Assembly: GCA_030446715.1 (NCBI GenBank)
Contig: JAUJMU010000011.1
Span: forward strand, 125,503 to 189,502
From: Cytophagales bacterium
GTDB lineage: Bacteria; Bacteroidota; Bacteroidia; Cytophagales; 172606-1
Length of the DNA stretch: 64,000 nucleotides
Direction of reading: 5' to 3'
Shown: in pieces, positions 1 through 9,261 of the stretch
How the letters are laid out: each line of letters opens with the position of its first letter
Position numbering within the stretch: position 1 is the first letter of the stretch
Notes under the pieces: generated by a model
The model's input: the letters and a program-made list of their open reading frames with translations, nothing else
The model's database searches: none
Told to the model about the DNA's origin: nothing
Translations under genes and position numbers: made by a program

Positions 1-412
1 GCACGTTTTCGGTGCCTTTGATCAATAGCTGCATTACGGCCACGTCGCCATACACGTCAGCAATGACGCCGGGCAGAAAATCGCCTTCAGCGTGCAGGAG
101 CCGGTAGGCGGTGGTTGATTCACTGAAGATGTGTTCTTCCCGGATGGCGTATGCCTGGCGGATGCGCTGGTGCCAGAAATCAGGTCCCGAAAAATCAGTT
201 TCCTCTTTGGTGAAAGCAAACAGCCGGCAGACAATCTGGCTATGAGGCGAAAAAAAACCGTAGCCAAGCAACCCGTTGTGGTTATCCCGCACGGCGACGA
301 TGTCACCATTCCGGGCGTCGGGTAAGTCTTTGATAGCTCCCGAAAAAAGCCAGGGATGCCGGTTATATATGGACCGGTCGCGGCCGGACTTCAGGATCAG
401 ATTTTTGTACAT
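1..412 (-). CDS. rlmI: 23S rRNA (cytosine-C5) methyltransferase, RlmI family, N-terminal part
   Basis: The frame starts at an ATG at 410-412 and is open to the window edge, so only the first 137 residues are visible and the C-terminus lies outside. RlmI-family enzymes methylate a cytosine in 23S rRNA with S-adenosylmethionine. The visible part holds the PUA-like N-terminal domain typical of the family, with the motif RHPWLFSGAI near residues 18-27, followed by the start of the linker to the Rossmann methyltransferase domain (GDFLPGVIADVYGD around residues 112-125). The catalytic Cys motifs are not in the window. It lies downstream of the nuclease gene on the same strand, separated by two hairpins. 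The family call is firm; the exact target base is inferred. Confidence 0.88.
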   Translation of the reverse strand, partial: MYKNLILKSGRDRSIYNRHPWLFSGAIKDLPDARNGDIVAVRDNHNGLLGYGFFSPHSQIVCRLFAFTKEETDFSGPDFWHQRIRQAYAIREEHIFSESTTAYRLLHAEGDFLPGVIADVYGDVAVMQLLIKGTENV

Positions 413-418
413 GGGTGG

Positions 419-445
419 TTAGCGATTAGCTGTTCAGCCATTGGC
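419..445. repeat. degenerate heptanucleotide tract
   Basis: About four units in 7-nt phase (TTAGCGA, TTAGCTG, TTCAGCC, ATTGGC). The tract begins a few bases outside the rlmI start codon. It belongs to the dispersed tract family described in the findings. Confidence 0.5.
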
Positions 446-462
446 TTTACTCTCAAAGGTGT

Positions 463-533
463 CGGGATTTTGAGAAAATCCCGCCTCGGGTGACTACGGA
501 GCAGCTGGTTCAGGCGTGGACGCCTGAACCAGC
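463..533 (-). terminator. two hairpins in the gap after the nuclease gene
   Basis: Two perfect inverted repeats sit in the 213-bp gap between the nuclease stop and the rlmI start. The first has arms 463-471 and 475-483 with a 3-nt loop. The second has 14-bp arms 504-517 and 520-533 around a two-base loop. No T-run follows either arm on the minus strand, so the second may be a REP-like palindrome and not a terminator. Confidence 0.45.
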
Positions 534-625
534 AGGGGGCAGCTACAGGCCATTTCACAAAATAAAATTAATCAGAAGAGATTGATAGGTCGTTATTTAC
601 CACCAACGAATAACGAACAACCTTC

Positions 626-1492
626 TCACTGCACTCTTCTTCTATCCACCCTGCTCTCCAGCGTATTCTGAAGATTCCGGGAAAGTTCGGAAAGAAAATC
701 GTATCCGGTGGCGACCTCAATGGCGTCTACCGTTACAAGGTAATGGTCCCAGTTCTTGTTGCCGTTGTCCGCCGACTGCCGGTTGGGTACGTCCACGGCA
801 ATCACCCGGGTGGAGGCATTGATCCGCTTGAGGTCATTTCTGCCTTCCGGCAGCACTACCACGATCTTCCAGCAACGGGCCGGCACGGTCACCTTTCCGT
901 CGGCAATGGTGTTGCGGGAGCCGTTGCTGCCGGTGCCGCCCCGGCCGTACGTACCGGAAATAATGTACAGTTCGTTGCCTTCATCCAGCAGTTTGCGGCA
1001 GTACTCTTCCAGCAGCCGCCACGTCTGACGGTTCAGGTCGGAGGCCTGCGGAATGATGTTGGTCATCAGAAAAGTAGCGGAGTTGTCTTCCGGCGTGGCA
1101 TCGCGGTCATCGGAAGGGCAGAGGTGGCCGCGGTCAAAGCCGGTATTGGTGTAGTCGGCGGGAACTACGCGGTAGCAATTTGATGGCAGGGCATTGTCGG
1201 GACGAAAATCATTGCCGCGGGAAGCTGCGCCTTTCCAGGCTTTGCTCAGGTGCCAGCTTACCCAGTTGGCCGTTCCCTTTGAGCAATTGTAGGAAAGTGC
1301 AAACTGCGGCTTCCGGAGCAGGTAATTATCCGGATCAGCGGTGCCGGCCCCACTCGGGTTGCCTAAGGTTAAGTTATGCTCCCGGCCTGTATCCGGCGCT
1401 ACCTGCGCGTTCTTACAGCCATTGGTCAGCCACAGGGCTGATGTCAGCAGCAGAATGAATCTGTACCTGTTCAGAGAGAGATTTTTTAGCAT
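626..1492 (-). CDS. secreted lipoprotein DNA/RNA non-specific endonuclease
   Basis: A 288-aa member of the NucA/NUC1 (Serratia-nuclease-like, beta-beta-alpha metal) family, which cuts DNA and RNA using one bound metal ion. A lipoprotein signal with cysteine at residue 26 (LTNGC) places it in the envelope. The active-site motif DRGH lies at residues 120-123, with His123 the expected general base. Asn154 in the segment SDLNRQTW is the expected metal ligand, and a Glu follows at 162-163. The length fits a single nuclease domain. No immunity-like partner is next door, so nutrient scavenging or nucleic-acid turnover is more likely than a toxin role. It is followed on the same strand by hairpins and rlmI. 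Confidence 0.9.
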   Translation of the reverse strand: MLKNLSLNRYRFILLLTSALWLTNGCKNAQVAPDTGREHNLTLGNPSGAGTADPDNYLLRKPQFALSYNCSKGTANWVSWHLSKAWKGAASRGNDFRPDNALPSNCYRVVPADYTNTGFDRGHLCPSDDRDATPEDNSATFLMTNIIPQASDLNRQTWRLLEEYCRKLLDEGNELYIISGTYGRGGTGSNGSRNTIADGKVTVPARCWKIVVVLPEGRNDLKRINASTRVIAVDVPNRQSADNGNKNWDHYLVTVDAIEVATGYDFLSELSRNLQNTLESRVDRRRVQ

Positions 1493-1511
1493 AAAAGAAG
1501 AAAGTCAATTT

Positions 1512-2213
1512 TTAGCGGGCAACAATTTCGTAGCCGATCTGCAGCGGCTCCTGCTCAATGGGATCACCCAGCAATGCGGACCGCAAGAGCCGGTAGCAGC
1601 GGTACTTGAACGTCCACGACCAGGCACCCGGAGCCCGGAACACTTTGGTGTTGATCCTTGCAGCCAGTCCGCTTTCGGTTAAAAAGTCAAACGAATCCTG
1701 ATAGAAGCTCGTTACGTGAAATTTGCCGTGCTTCAGCCGCATCGGGCTTCGGTTTTTCAGTTCACTGAAGGGTGTAATTACGTATAAAATTTTACAATGC
1801 TTGATCAGGTGCGCGGCAATCTGTTCGTACGCCTCAAAATGTTCCAGCACGTTGGAGCAGTAGATCACATCGTACACTTCATTTAATTCTTCAAATCCCC
1901 CCACAAAGAACTGGGCCAGATTGCCGGATTTTTCTTCCGCGCGGCGGATGGCAGTAGGAGAAACATCGCATCCGTACAGCCGGGCCTGCGGGTACTTTTG
2001 CTTCCAGACGGGTAAGGCGTTACCTACGGCACAGCCCATATCCAGCACCGAAAATGCTCCGGACAATGGTACCCGGAAGTGCCGGTGAAAGTACTTTGCG
2101 AACAGGTACGTCTGACAGCTGCCGCCCTGCTGGTCGTACAAGCCGCCTTCTTGGTACTCCTCCTCATAGGTGTCGCGGGTGTTGGGGTTAAGGGGAGAGA
2201 GGTTCAGGTGCAT
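1512..2213 (-). CDS. class I SAM-dependent methyltransferase
   Basis: A predicted 233-aa methyltransferase with a Rossmann SAM-binding motif I (VLDMGCAVGNALP) in its first third, an acidic motif (GCDVSP) after it, and a post-motif segment (DVIYCSNVLEHFE) typical of methyltransferase_11/25 proteins. An upstream in-frame start at 2264 would add 17 residues without family character; the internal ATG at 2211-2213 begins a more plausible N-terminus. The C-terminal third is cysteine-poor and basic and gives no clue to substrate. It lies 19 bp upstream of the nuclease gene on the same strand and may be cotranscribed with it. Substrate unknown. Confidence 0.8.
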   Translation of the reverse strand: MHLNLSPLNPNTRDTYEEEYQEGGLYDQQGGSCQTYLFAKYFHRHFRVPLSGAFSVLDMGCAVGNALPVWKQKYPQARLYGCDVSPTAIRRAEEKSGNLAQFFVGGFEELNEVYDVIYCSNVLEHFEAYEQIAAHLIKHCKILYVITPFSELKNRSPMRLKHGKFHVTSFYQDSFDFLTESGLAARINTKVFRAPGAWSWTFKYRCYRLLRSALLGDPIEQEPLQIGYEIVAR

Positions 2214-2574
2214 GAGAATCCGGATAGGCTGAAAAGGTGACAGGTCCGTTGGACGTACTACCAAAATTAAGCAACTCCGGTAATTGTAAGATTATTACGT
2301 AAAGAAAGTGTAACTCTTAGTTTAATCAACTGACTATGAATCTATTATAAACGGAGGTAGAACATCTGTCATACGCTTGCCGGATACTGCACCTCATGTG
2401 GGAAAGCAAGAACGTGAAGTTTACTTTTTCCTTCACCAACCTTACTTCCGTTGCCGGGATAAGAAATATCCGGAAGTGGATCAATCATTATTAACAACTT
2501 AATTTGTCCACTGTAAGAAGGATTACCCGGACGGCTTCCCGGCAGGCCAGTTTCTGAAGAATGAATTTTATAGT
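2214..2574. other. divergent intergenic region, 361 bp
   Basis: This gap separates the divergent methyltransferase and M48 protease genes, so it should carry promoters for both. I see AT-rich stretches but no convincing TAnnTTTG box at a good distance from either start, no large repeat and no RNA gene. Confidence 0.5.
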
Positions 2575-4845
2575 ATGAAAAAAATTTACCAGCCCCTTTC
2601 CCTGTTCCTGATCAGCCTGATGATGTTTCCGGTATTTGCGCAGGATTTGGGCAACTACCAGCCTTTGAAGTCATCCGGGCAGATTCCCGCCGATTTTCTT
2701 CAGCGGTCTTCAGAAAAGTACGAGCAGGATAAATCTTCCATCAACCGCAAGGAGAAGGCATTCGACAAGAGAGCCCAAAGGCAGTTCTACCTCGAAAACA
2801 GCTTCCGGGTACGCGAACTGCTCTACAGCGGTAAAATATTGTTCAATGACCCGGTAGGCGTGTACGTGAATAAAGTGGCCGATCAGTTGCTCAGGCACGA
2901 CCCGGAGAAGCGCCGGCAGGTGCGGATCTACGTGGTCAGATCATCAGCCGTCAATGCTTTTGCCACCAGCAGCGGCATGATTTTCATCAATCTGGGATTG
3001 ATTTCCCAACTGGAGACCGAATCCCAGCTTGCCTTTGTGCTGGCGCACGAGTTTACCCATTATTTCAACAAGCACGTGGTTAACCGTTACGTGGAGAATG
3101 AAAAAATCAGTACGGGACGGAAAGTATACCAGTCACTGTCGGTTGAAGAAAAAATGCTGACCCGCAGTAACTATTCCAAGGAACTTGAAACCGAAGCTGA
3201 CCTGCACGGGCTGGAGCTTTTTCTCAAGTCAGACTACAGCACGGCCCGGTTGAAGGGCGTATTTGACGTACTGCAGTATTCCTACCTTCCGTTTGACGAC
3301 ATCGTGTTTGAAAAGTCTTTTCTGGAGACAAAGCACCTTCAGTTTCCCTCTTCTTATTTTCTGGAGAAAGTAAAACCTATCGTACCGCCGGACGAGGAAG
3401 ATGAAAAGAAAAGTACCCACCCGAGCATTGACAAGAGAAGGGCTTATGTACTGGATAAGATCACCGGCAATGTCGGGTCTGGAAAGCAAACGTATCTGGT
3501 TTCAGAAGAACAGTTCGTAAATGCCCGGAAAACAGCCCGTTACGAGATTGCTTCCCTGTATCTGGCCAACCGGCAGTACGAAAGGGCAATGTATCATGCT
3601 TATCTGCTGCTGAAGGAAAATCCGGCCAACCCGTATCTGGAAAAGGTGGTCGCCAAATCGTTGTATGGACTGGCACGCTATGCTTCCAATGATGCCATTG
3701 ATAAAGTACACGGTGATTACAAGGAGGTGGAAGGCCAGTCGCAGCAGGTGTATTATCTGATCAGTAAACTGAAGCCCAAAGAACTCACTACTGTTGCCCT
3801 CAAGTATACCTGGGACCTGAAAAAGAAATATCCCGCTGATAATGAGCTGGTCAACCTGTCGGACAGCCTGCTTCGGTCACTGGTGATGAAGCACTGCGAG
3901 AACAGACTTGACTTTTCAACCAAGGCGCCGGCCGAACTCCGCCGCGATGAAGTTACGCTGGCAAGCACCGATACAACGGCCACGCAGCGGATGAACAAGT
4001 ATGCAAAAATTGATCAGGCGCAGGTCAGTGAGAAGCTGTCGTGGGAAAACCATTTTACCCGCTACGCCCTGGTGGAAAACTTTCAGGAGAAAGAATTTGC
4101 AGCCGCATTTGACCGATACTGGCAGGAGAAGGAAGCCGCCGGCAGTAAGCCGAAGGAAACCAAAAAGCAGGAAAGAGTCCGGCTGAGGCACCAGAAGCAA
4201 CTGAAAGCCAAAGAGGCAAAGCGGTTGAAGAAAAAAGGCGCGGCTCTTGGCATTGACAAAATTGTAATGGTGAACCCCTGGTTTTCCAGGGTAGACCAGC
4301 GGAAGAAAAAGCCGGTTCAGTACATAGCCTCCGAAAGCGCCGAAATAGCCCTGAGCGACCAGATCCTTCAGAACGCACGGATGGCTAAACTGGAAATAGA
4401 GCTTTTGGGCGATTATTCCTTCAGGAGCAATGATGCAGAAAAATTCAACGATTATGCTTTTCTGAAAGGCTGGATCAGTGAACGCCTCAAGCACCTTGAC
4501 GCCGATGTGTCAATGTCTGGTCTGGATGCGGCACAGACGCAGGCCCTGGTTGGAAAATATGGTACCCGTTATTTCTGCTGGTCAGGACTGGTGGATGTAC
4601 GGGAGCGGAAAAAGGATGCCGGAACTGTAGTCCTGTATTCTCTGCTGGTGTATCCGATGCTGCCCTACGCCATCTACTACGCGGCTACGCCAAAGTATAG
4701 TACCTATTACTACTCTCTGGTATTTGATATTACCACCGGCAAGCCAGTTTTTACTGATTTTCAGTTTATTGACCGCAAAGGGTCCCGGGATGTACTGAAC
4801 TCCACCATGTACAACACCTTTTATCAACTGAAAAAGAAGAAATAA
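2575..4845 (+). CDS. M48-family zinc metalloprotease, secreted
   Basis: A 756-aa protein with a signal peptide (about residues 1-22, ending PVFAQ). The zinc-binding motif HEFTH is at residues 158-162 and the third ligand is probably Glu207 in ETEADLHG, the usual M48 arrangement (HtpX/BepA-like). A helical region with TPR-like character follows (about 320-460), then a very basic Lys/Arg segment (about 530-560), then a C-terminal domain ending with a short hydrophobic stretch. BepA-like proteases clean up outer-membrane proteins in the periplasm; that role is inferred. The two genes downstream on the same strand (gaps of 32 and 50 bp) encode envelope proteins, so a three-gene envelope operon is likely. 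Confidence 0.85.
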   Translation: MKKIYQPLSLFLISLMMFPVFAQDLGNYQPLKSSGQIPADFLQRSSEKYEQDKSSINRKEKAFDKRAQRQFYLENSFRVRELLYSGKILFNDPVGVYVNKVADQLLRHDPEKRRQVRIYVVRSSAVNAFATSSGMIFINLGLISQLETESQLAFVLAHEFTHYFNKHVVNRYVENEKISTGRKVYQSLSVEEKMLTRSNYSKELETEADLHGLELFLKSDYSTARLKGVFDVLQYSYLPFDDIVFEKSFLETKHLQFPSSYFLEKVKPIVPPDEEDEKKSTHPSIDKRRAYVLDKITGNVGSGKQTYLVSEEQFVNARKTARYEIASLYLANRQYERAMYHAYLLLKENPANPYLEKVVAKSLYGLARYASNDAIDKVHGDYKEVEGQSQQVYYLISKLKPKELTTVALKYTWDLKKKYPADNELVNLSDSLLRSLVMKHCENRLDFSTKAPAELRRDEVTLASTDTTATQRMNKYAKIDQAQVSEKLSWENHFTRYALVENFQEKEFAAAFDRYWQEKEAAGSKPKETKKQERVRLRHQKQLKAKEAKRLKKKGAALGIDKIVMVNPWFSRVDQRKKKPVQYIASESAEIALSDQILQNARMAKLEIELLGDYSFRSNDAEKFNDYAFLKGWISERLKHLDADVSMSGLDAAQTQALVGKYGTRYFCWSGLVDVRERKKDAGTVVLYSLLVYPMLPYAIYYAATPKYSTYYYSLVFDITTGKPVFTDFQFIDRKGSRDVLNSTMYNTFYQLKKKK

Positions 4846-4877
4846 CCGGGCTTTGCCTGGTTACATCCCTCATGTTT

Positions 4878-5546
4878 ATGAAAAACAATATACAATTTCT
4901 TGTCTTTACGCTACTCCTCGCCGGCAGCACAGCCGTAGCGCAACCGGGGTATCAGGGCAGAAAACTCAGCGTTCAGGCCAATTTGCTCTTTTTGCCGGCG
5001 CTGACCAATGCCAGTTACAGCCGGGAGCCGGGTTCCTCTACCTTTAACACTACTGGCGAGGCTTCTGCGGACTACGTACTCAACAAGCGCAATTCTCTTG
5101 GCTTGTCATTCCGCCGTTCGCGGACCAGCAACATCAACAGCTACGGGGCAGAAGGTATTTCGGCTGCCAAAGTATTCACCAATTCACTGGAACTGCAATA
5201 CCGGATCTACAAAAAGAAGAACGGGAACATTGCACCGCTGGGTAAATACTTTCAATGCGGGGCAGGGATGCTGTTCAGTCAGGTACAAGAAGCAGGCTCT
5301 GTCAGTGTCATTCCCTTCCGGATGTACGCCTTCCGCATGGGCCGGGGCCGTAACCGGATTATTGCCGACCGGCTGATCCTTTACCACGGCTGGGAACTGA
5401 GCCACGTAATGCCGGCAAGCGGGGGAGAAGGATTATGGGGGGCTACCCGTTACTACAAAGATGACGCACAGACTATGGCTCAGTACCGGTTATGGCGCCA
5501 CTCTCTGCTTAACTTCAAGATCGGCCTGGGCTTCCTGGCTTACTGA
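4878..5546 (+). CDS. secreted protein of unknown function, possible outer-membrane beta-barrel
   Basis: About 222 aa with a signal peptide (MKNNIQFLVFTLLLAG, cleavage near TAVAQ). An ATG two codons upstream (4872) is also possible; the later start puts lysine right after Met, as usual for signal peptides. The mature part has alternating polar and hydrophobic residues (for example SLGLSFRRSRTSNIN, LEYRIY-like strands) and ends with Tyr, consistent with a small beta-barrel, but no family is recognised. It follows the M48 protease by 32 bp and precedes a lipoprotein gene by 50 bp, so it may be a client or partner of the protease. Confidence 0.6.
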   Translation: MKNNIQFLVFTLLLAGSTAVAQPGYQGRKLSVQANLLFLPALTNASYSREPGSSTFNTTGEASADYVLNKRNSLGLSFRRSRTSNINSYGAEGISAAKVFTNSLELQYRIYKKKNGNIAPLGKYFQCGAGMLFSQVQEAGSVSVIPFRMYAFRMGRGRNRIIADRLILYHGWELSHVMPASGGEGLWGATRYYKDDAQTMAQYRLWRHSLLNFKIGLGFLAY

Positions 5547-5596
5547 TTTATTTCCCTTTTTATTTTCCTTTAATCATTTTGCCTGTCACGCAACTC

Positions 5597-6292
5597 ATGA
5601 AAGTCAGATCAGTCTTTGCTATACTGCTTTTCTTTATAACCGTCTGGCTGCCGGGTTGTCTGCCGCTGACGCTGGAGCCTCTCGAAAATCCGCCTCCCCG
5701 GGAAAGAATTGTAGTGGATAAATATGATGAATACGGTTTCATCCCTGCCAACCGGAAAACCTTGATTCTGGATGAGCAATTTACCACCAATACGCGGGGC
5801 TGGCGGCAGGTCACCAGTTCGCCGGATTATACCATTACCAGTTCCGGAGGAGAGATGTATATGCTCACCCGCAGCACCCGGCAGCAGAATACCATTTCCT
5901 TTCCTGAGTTACAGAGCACCGGTAATTTTGAAATAGAGGCCTTGGTAAAGCTATCCAATTCAAGCAATTACGAAGGAAGTTCACTGATATGGGGTGGCAA
6001 CATCAATGCCCGGCAGTGGAGTTTCTTTGAAGCAAATGATTATAGCCAGGCGCTGAGGTCAGGCAGAATGGGCGGTATTGAAAGCAATTACAGGTCATAT
6101 GCCTATAGCCGGGGTGCCTACAATAAATTTACCGTCCGCAAGGTAGCATCAACCTGTTACTACTTCATCAACGAAACCTATCTGGGTAAAGAGCCTTTCA
6201 GTCCCTTTTATGGGGCAGCAATTGGATTTGAGGCGGGTTTTCAAACCACAATGCGGGTAGATTATCTGAAAGTCAGCCGGTTAAATATCTGA
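5597..6292 (+). CDS. lipoprotein with a lectin-like beta-sandwich pattern
   Basis: A 231-aa lipoprotein: hydrophobic signal segment followed by the lipobox LPGC. The start at 5597 (MKVRSVFA) is preferred over an ATG six codons upstream because it gives a normal signal peptide. The mature domain has the pattern of LamG/DUF1080-like beta sandwiches (LDEQFTTNTRGW, EIEALVKLSN, KFTVRKVASTCYYFINETYLG), with a ligand-free-looking loop region. No catalytic residues are seen. It is the last gene of the probable M48 operon, and its stop codon is immediately followed by a GTAG palindrome. Function unknown; binding of glycans is a guess from fold pattern only. Confidence 0.65.
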   Translation: MKVRSVFAILLFFITVWLPGCLPLTLEPLENPPPRERIVVDKYDEYGFIPANRKTLILDEQFTTNTRGWRQVTSSPDYTITSSGGEMYMLTRSTRQQNTISFPELQSTGNFEIEALVKLSNSSNYEGSSLIWGGNINARQWSFFEANDYSQALRSGRMGGIESNYRSYAYSRGAYNKFTVRKVASTCYYFINETYLGKEPFSPFYGAAIGFEAGFQTTMRVDYLKVSRLNI

Positions 6293-6321
6293 GTAGCGTC
6301 GTTGCACTGCAACGACGCTAC
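6293..6321. repeat. REP-like palindrome starting with GTAG
   Basis: Perfect inverted repeat with 14-bp arms (6293-6306 and 6308-6321) around one base; outer ends are GTAG and CTAC. It fills the whole gap between two convergent genes, and its right arm provides the purL stop codon. It can act as a bidirectional terminator. Confidence 0.75.
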
Positions 6322-8548
6322 GCCTCCATGATCTTACCCAATGCATTGTCATACAATTCCTTTGCCTGAGCAGAAGTAAGCAGCGGCTTTTCTTCAAAGC
6401 GGAAATCGGCTGCGTGTACCTTGCCAAGGAGGCTGAACGGCACGCCGGTTTTTTGCATCGTTTCCGTAAAAAGGTCTAATCCTTCTGCTTTTACCGATAC
6501 CACTACACGGCTCTGGCTTTCGCCGAACAGGAATGCATCCAGCCGGATGCCTCTGTCCGGATTGATGTTGAAGCCAAGGCCGCGTGGCATTGCCGATTCG
6601 GCAAGCGTCACAAGCAGACCACCGTCTGATACGTCGTGCGCCGATTGAATGAGTTTTTCAACAATCAGCGTTTTTACTGCCTGATGCACCCGGTATTCTT
6701 CTTCCAGATCGAAATACGGTGCCGGTGAACCCTTCACTTTGCGGTAAGAATACAGGTACTCAGAACTGCCGAGGTCGTTGCGTGACTGGCCGATCAGAAA
6801 GATCAGGTCGCCTTCCTTCTTGAAGTCCAGCGTCATCTGCATTTCCGGCTTCTCCATCAGGCCAAGCATACCAATAGTCGGCGTCGGAAACACGGGACCT
6901 TCGTCGGAGGATTGATTGTAGAAGCTGACGTTGCCGCCCGTAACCGGCGTCTTGAATTTTTCGCAGGATTTCTTCATGCCCTTGATGGCTCCCACAAACT
7001 GCCAGTACACTTCCGGCACATATGGGTTGCCAAAGTTGAGGCAATTGGTGATGGCTACCGGTTCGCCGCCACTACAGGTGATGTTGCGGGCGGCTTCGGC
7101 TACGGCAATGGCGCAGCCCTGTTCCGGGTCGGCGTGTACGTAGCGGGAGTTGCAGTCAACCGTAATGACGATTGACTTTTGGGTACCTCTTACCCGCACA
7201 ATGGCCGCATCAGAAGGTTGATTGGTGCTCCGGTTGGCCACGCCGACCATCGAGTCATATTGCTCATACACCCACCGCCTGGAGGCGATATTAGGGTGCT
7301 GCAGCAGGAACTTTGCTATCTGCGAACACTCTTCCGTGTCCCTGATGTCAGGCACAGAGTTAATGTCAAATTTCTGATACTGCTGATAATACGCCGGTTC
7401 GCGGTACTCACGGTGGTAAACGGGTGCGCCGCCGCCCAGCACCAGATCATCGGCCGGCACGTCGGCTACCAGTTCGCCCTGCATGTAAAAGTGCAGCCGG
7501 CCAGTGTCGGTTACGTTTCCGATCTGGGCGCAATTAAGGTCCCACTTATCGAAAATAGCCTGTATTTCGGCTTCTTTTCCCTTCTGCACCACAATCAGCA
7601 TCCGCTCCTGCGACTCGGAAAGCAGGATTTCGAATGGAACCATGTTGCTCTGCCGGGTTGGCACGCGGTCAAGGTAAATTTCCATGCCATGTTCGCCCTT
7701 GGCACTCATCTCGGAAGTGGAGCAGATGATGCCAGCCGCCCCATATCCTGAATGCCGACTACGCTGCCGGTACCGATAACCTCCAGCGTGGCTTCCAGCA
7801 GCAGTTTTTCCTGAAACGGGTCACCCACCTGCACAGCGGGTAGTTTTTCGGCGGGTGTTCGCCAATGTCTTCGGAGGCAAAGGTAGCCCCGTGAATGCCG
7901 TCTTTGCCCGTGGCTGAGCCCACGATGAAGACCGGATTGCCTACACCGCAGGAAATTGCCCTGGCTACTTTGCCCGTTTCCACAATACCCGCCGAAAAAG
8001 CATTCACCAGCGGATTTACGTTGAAAGAATCATCGAAAAACACCTCGCCGCCGACGGTGGGGATGCCGAATGCATTGCCGTAGTCGCCAATTCCTTTTAC
8101 CACGCCTTTCAGCAGGCGCTTCGTTTTATCCAGCTTCAGATCGCCGAAACGCAGGGAATTAAGCTGCGCAATGGGCCGGGCACCCATCGTAAAAATGTCG
8201 CGGTTGATGCCGCCCACGCCAGTAGCTGCGCCCTGGTATGGTTCAATGGCTGAAGGGTGGTTATGGGATTCTATCTTGAAGGAGCAGGCTAGTCCGCCGC
8301 CAATGTCTACCAGACCGGCATTTTCTTCACCGGCCCTGGCTAGCATCCGGGGGAATCTTTAGGCAGTTGCTTCAGCCAGATAATTGAATTTTTATAAGAA
8401 CAGTGCTCCGACCACATCACCGAAAAAATACTCAGCTCGGTAAAATTAGGGGTACGCCCCAGAATCTGCTGGATGCGTTCGAATTCTTCGGGCAGCAAGC
8501 CCAGCTTTTGGCAGTTTCGGTGGTGGGCAGGTGCGTTTCGGTAAGCAT
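6318..8548 (-). pseudogene. purL: phosphoribosylformylglycinamidine synthase II (PurL), interrupted by four one-base frameshifts
   Basis: PurL makes FGAM from FGAR, glutamine-derived ammonia and ATP in purine synthesis. The frame runs from an ATG at 8546-8548 ([14 protein letters not shown]) and is broken four times: near 8504-8509, 8349-8353, 7852-7855 and 7739-7742. Each break is repaired by adding one base to a homopolymer (A4 to A5, C5 to C6, C3 to C4, G4 to G5 on the coding strand). Repaired, the gene is 744 codons plus stop, the normal size of the small Bacteroidota PurL, with [21 protein letters not shown] and GGNVSFYN motifs intact. Because the enzyme is normally needed for purine synthesis and all lesions are homopolymer losses, consensus errors are much more likely than a true pseudogene. 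Confidence 0.93.
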
Positions 8549-8799
8549 GAGAACGGGATTATAATAAAGTATTTCAATTGTCCGCAGCAATTTTTGCCCA
8601 TACCTTAGCAGGCTCACCGGCGGAAGATGGCCCCAAAATTAGACAAAATAGGCAGTAATATCCCGTAAGGATAGATTTTTAAGAATGTCATTCTATATTA
8701 TTTTCTCAAACAGTACATAGACAACCAATTGGGGATAAGGCCATTGGAGGTGAGACAGTTATTGTCTTACTTTATAATCTATTGTTTTTGTTCATTTAT

Positions 8800-9174
8800 A
8801 TGCAACGAATTATACAAAGCAGCAAGAAAGCCATGATCTGTTTAGCATTGCTGGCCTCAGCAACATCGTGCGTGAAAGTGCAGCGTAACTGCCAGCCGGC
8901 CGTGCAGAATCCCCAGTCGGATCACGATACTGAAATCAGCGTATATACTTCCCAGCCCACCTTCCGCAGCTTCCGCGAAACGGTAAAATACGAAGCAATC
9001 GGCAGCAATATCACCTCATTTGAGCGGGTGCTTGAGCGGATAAAAAGCCAGGCCCGCCGGGATGGTTGCGAGGCGCTGGTAAACGTGAAATTTTATAAGC
9101 AGCCCATTGGCAACGGACGCTTCAGTTCAGCGTTCCCGAAGATAGAAGCCGTGGGCGTAGTTTTTGAAGACTAA
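8800..9174 (+). CDS. small lipoprotein of unknown function
   Basis: About 124 aa. In-frame starts exist at 8782, 8800 and 8833; 8800 gives a normal lipoprotein signal with Lys-Lys before the hydrophobic stretch and a lipobox-like SATSC. The mature part ends with a compact domain (ERIKSQARRDGCEALVNVKF) resembling small YbjQ-like or heavy-metal-binding-like folds in spacing, but I do not claim a family. The gene stands alone, diverging from purL and converging on the next lipoprotein gene, with a strong shared terminator downstream. Confidence 0.55.
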   Translation: MQRIIQSSKKAMICLALLASATSCVKVQRNCQPAVQNPQSDHDTEISVYTSQPTFRSFRETVKYEAIGSNITSFERVLERIKSQARRDGCEALVNVKFYKQPIGNGRFSSAFPKIEAVGVVFED

Positions 9175-9206
9175 GTTCACTTCGTCTATCAGACCCGCAA
9201 CAAGGT

Positions 9207-9245
9207 AAATAAGAAGCCCTTCCAAAACGGAAGGGCTTCTTATTT
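9207..9245. terminator. bidirectional terminator
   Basis: Perfect 17-bp arms (9207-9223 and 9229-9245) with a 5-nt loop, with A-rich left end and T-rich right end, placed between two convergent genes. Confidence 0.85.
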
Positions 9246-9261
9246 GAGTATGGTTTTCTAT

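Noticed and set aside
8432-8617. Separate 61-aa protein
   Set aside because: Its end reads as shifted PurL sequence; it is the frameshifted 5-prime end of purL, not a gene.
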